This document shows, in pieces, positions 61,205-64,000 of a DNA stretch of 64,000 bases. Under the pieces are notes generated by a model. The model was not told the origin of the DNA, did no database searches, and worked only from the letters and a program-made list of their open reading frames with translations. The DNA is from Spironucleus salmonicida (Eukaryota; Fornicata; Diplomonadida; Hexamitidae). The stretch spans positions 951,197 to 1,015,196 of the forward strand of contig CM035320.1 in the NCBI GenBank assembly GCA_000497125.2, given 5' to 3'. Every line of letters begins with the position of its first letter. Position 1 is the first letter of the stretch. The translations under genes were made by a program, and so were the position numbers.

Positions 61205-63931
61205 GACTCCGCGCTGAGCCTGGCCGGGGTGGCCCGACTGGATCTTGCGAACATGGATGGCACGGAGCCACTGAAGCATGCGTAGAACGTGAGAGAGCTG
61301 CGCCTGGAGCGGGTGAGCGGCAGTATGGAGGTCAGCCGCGCCCTCGCCAGGCTCACCATCGTCGACTCTCCCATTGCGTGCACCAACCCCCAGGGGCGAG
61401 ACCTCCCGAACCTCGCAGAGGTGGCAGTGTCCTCCACATTTTAAGGGGGTTATTACTCATGCTTAGGGAGTCACGGCTGGTTGCATCTGGTCCATGTATT
61501 ATAAAGGGCGAACCAGCTGCGATGCCTGACGCTAGATTGTGATGGTAGTGACTACGAGTATCCGCCATATATGACCTAACTGAAGTAACTGGAGATGTTA
61601 GTGCTCACTAGAATAAGGGGAAGCGTTTACTTATCCCATAGCATACGGAGTATCACTCTCACTAACTGTAAGATTACTAACTTCTAGTGTGATGTTGATT
61701 CGCTACCGGACCTGCGAGAGCTTACCATAGTAGATATTAATAAAGAGCAAACTTTCCTGAGTAAGATACTGGAGAGGGCCCACGGGCTGCGTAATCTGAC
61801 GCTGTAATATGTTGGTATATATTATAGCAAATATTAAGTTTAGATACTAGATATCTCAATGTTGAAGTTTCTGGAAACATTAGTTGTTACTGAAATAAAT
61901 GTTGATCTATATCTACCATAAACTATACGAAGTATCACACTCAAAGATTGTAATATTACGAACTTCCAGTGTGATGCTAAATTGCTTCCCGACCTGCAGG
62001 AATTTATCTGGGATGAGGTCAGTAATGGATATAATTATGTGAGCAGTATACTGCAGAAGACGAAATAGTTGCGGAAGCTGACACTAAAATCTAACGGTGG
62101 GTATTCAAAATATTTACCAGACATCTCAGAGATTAAGCAACTAGAGATATTAGTGCTCACTCATATCAGTGGTAATATATATTTATCTCCCTGCATACGG
62201 ATCGTTATACTCAAGAATTGTAGGATTGACAAATTATATTACAGTTCTAACTACCTTCCGGACCTACTAGAACTTACCATAATAAATATAGCTCATGATT
62301 AGACTTTCCTTGGTAATTTACTAGAGAAAGCAAAATAACTGCGAAACCTAACACTAATGGGTAACTCTATATACTACTCACATACACCATGTATGTCATA
62401 CTTGAAATAGCTGGAGGTATTAGTGCTTGATAGAATGAGTGGTGATATCTACTTGTCTCCTAACATACGCAGCATTACCATCACGGATTGCGCGATTCAC
62501 AGTATTTAATTTAGTGCTGAATCTTTGTCGTAACTGTAGGAGCTTACCTTGTGTAGTGTTAAATATGATAAAACTATCCTAAGTTAGATACTTTAAAATG
62601 CGCATAGGTTGCAGAAGTTTAAACTTAAAGATAATGGTATCTTATAGTACGGTCCGCCAGACATCTCCTCGCTAACGTAGTTAAAGATGGTAAAGTTTTC
62701 CAACATTTATGGTGATATATACTTGCCCTCCTGCATAGAAAGCTTTACTCTTAACAATTGTAAGATTAAAAAAGTCCAGATCGATGCTGAATCGTTGCCT
62801 CATCTGCAGGAATTTACCATAATTGAAGTATCCTATTATTAGAATTTCGTTAATAAAATACTGTAGAAGTCACATGGGTTGCGTAATCTAACAATGAAAA
62901 GTAAAGATAATAATTAAAAATATCCACTAGATATGTCAATGTTGCAGCAGCTGGAGATAATCATGCTAGATAGAATACGTGACAATATCAACTTTCCTCC
63001 AAGTATACGAACAGTTACTCTCAAGGATTGCACGATTACTGACTTTCAGTGCAATGCTGAGTCACTATCAGCTCTGTGGGAATTCACCTTGCTGGATGTA
63101 AGCTGTGATTAAAGTTAACTGAATAATTTATTGCAAAAGATGCATAGCTTACGACACCTTACACTGGAACGCGGTGGCCGATCAAGCTCTAATTATAAAT
63201 TTTATCTATTAAAAATATTCTCAGGGAAGTATCTGGAAACATTATGTCTTGAATAAATGATATGCACTATTTACATCTCTTCTACCATACGGAGCATCTT
63301 CCTCACATAGTGCACGATTCACGGAGTGTAGTGTAGTAGTGACTAAATCTTAAACCTACGAAAACTTTCAATGATTAATGTGAATGCTCCAAAAACTGCA
63401 TTGCGTAATGTTCTACAGAAGGCAAACAGGCTTCAGAGCCTAGTAGTGCACGGATACTACAGAAAATCTTATACTATCGCGTAGCTATACCTGCAGCCAT
63501 CAGTGTTGGTGTTGGATCTAGAAAATGTGAATGTCAATCAGCTAGTCTTGACCGCTGCTCCTCGCATAGAAAAACTACGGCTCCATCATATTATCGTTAA
63601 GAAAAATTATATGCCTGAAATATCCAGGCTGATTAAGGCTAAGACAGCCACCCTTCTTGACGTTAGTGACATTAATGTGGATGTTGGGACGCTGGCTGAT
63701 CCCAATCTCGCATAATTTGCTCTTTCTACATTTATCCAGAGAGCTGGGATGGATGTTAAGCTGAATCTTACTGTGGGGTGTCACTACTACCAGCGTGGTA
63801 ATATGATGTACCAGAATGATGATAACACACCGGCGGCGCTGCCCACGAGTCTTACTATCTTCCTGTTACAACTAAAGATCAGATAATTGTCCAGTGAACT
63901 GGTCGTACTGGGTATGGCGCTGGCGGAGTGA
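61205..63931 (+). CDS. Leucine-rich-repeat protein with about 91-residue superrepeats (C-terminal ~908 residues)
   Basis: With TAA/TAG as Gln the frame is open to TGA 63,929-63,931. It is an almost regular array: blocks of the type LxxLEVLVLDRxSGDIYLSPxIRSITL then C.I then AESLPxLQELTI then LLQKAxxLRxLTL recur about every 270-285 bases (about 91 residues, several LRRs each). The RSITLxxC element can be seen near 61,340 (diverged), 61,640, 61,925, 62,195, 62,465, 62,740, 63,005 and 63,285. The last part (63,480-63,931) leaves the pattern and forms a C-terminal cap. No membrane segment is seen. The likely job is protein binding. In-frame ATGs at 61,091 and 61,253 are possible starts if the upstream GC-rich part is not used. 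GC-rich codons give way to AT-rich ones at about 61,440 inside the frame. Confidence 0.75.
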
Positions 63932-64000
63932 ATCCCTTTCATATATCTCTATTCTAATATTATCCTTCTAATGACCACTTGCAACATATGTTTATTGGCT
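63932..64000. other. Window end
   Basis: The last 69 bases, 3' flank of the LRR gene; nothing recognised. Confidence 0.3.

Noticed and set aside
1-64000. tRNA, rRNA, CRISPR arrays and bacterial-type operon signals.
   Set aside because: No tRNA-like GGTTC box with matching arms, no rRNA core sequence and no regularly spaced direct repeats with unique spacers were seen. Long AT-rich spacers and the reassigned code point to a eukaryotic nucleus.
1-64000. Assignment to a ciliate.
   Set aside because: The code would fit, as would Tlr-type elements, but the VSP-like gene and the lack of introns in very long genes fit hexamitid diplomonads better. Not fully excluded without phylogenetic placement.

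Overview
The window looks like nuclear DNA of a microbial eukaryote that reads TAA and TAG as glutamine and uses only TGA as stop. Five long genes (about 310 to 2098 codons, both strands) read without a break only under that code, and each ends at TGA. The reassigned code, the lack of any needed intron in genes up to 6.3 kb, and a short CxxC-rich surface protein ending in one membrane helix and a lysine-rich tail (the plan of Giardia VSPs and Spironucleus cysteine-rich proteins) fit a hexamitid diplomonad (Hexamita/Trepomonas/Spironucleus type) best. Ciliates and some oxymonads share the code and are not excluded. Genes are moderately GC-rich and lie in very AT-rich spacers. LAYOUT. (1) Positions 1-12,064 and 23,713-35,733 are two nearly identical copies of one segment, about 23.7 kb apart, in the same orientation. 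Each copy carries a giant minus-strand cysteine-rich multi-pass membrane protein gene, a GC-richer island with a 23-bp minisatellite, a plus-strand VSP-like gene, and a small 'DSLDI' gene. Copy 2 (21,673-27,969 and 32,389-33,318) is intact. Copy 1 has single-base deletions in both genes. (2) Between the copies, about 12,065-19,940, sits a broken virus-like element with a protein-primed B-family DNA polymerase and a packaging-type ATPase (Polinton/Tlr-like). (3) 35,734-39,614 is AT-rich spacer holding another DSLDI gene. (4) 39,615-41,312 (minus) encodes a secreted leucine-rich-repeat protein joined to a GILT-like thiol-reductase domain. (5) 44,222-49,870 (plus) is a full-length ABCA-type transporter. 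(6) 49,871-52,829 is AT-rich with a diverged fourth DSLDI copy. (7) 52,830-58,005 is GC-richer, with two ORFs of unknown function, a decayed piece of the giant cysteine-rich gene, an unrecognised soluble protein and a type I membrane protein. (8) 59,470-63,931 is a leucine-rich-repeat gene whose GC-rich 5' part changes frame and whose 3' part is a clean array of about 91-residue superrepeats. HOW THE PARTS FIT. Most recognisable products are surface or secretory proteins (cysteine-rich membrane proteins, LRR proteins, an ABC transporter, a type I membrane protein). This suggests a fast-evolving surface-protein region shaped by duplication, gene fragments and mobile-element insertion. No tRNA, rRNA or CRISPR array was seen.
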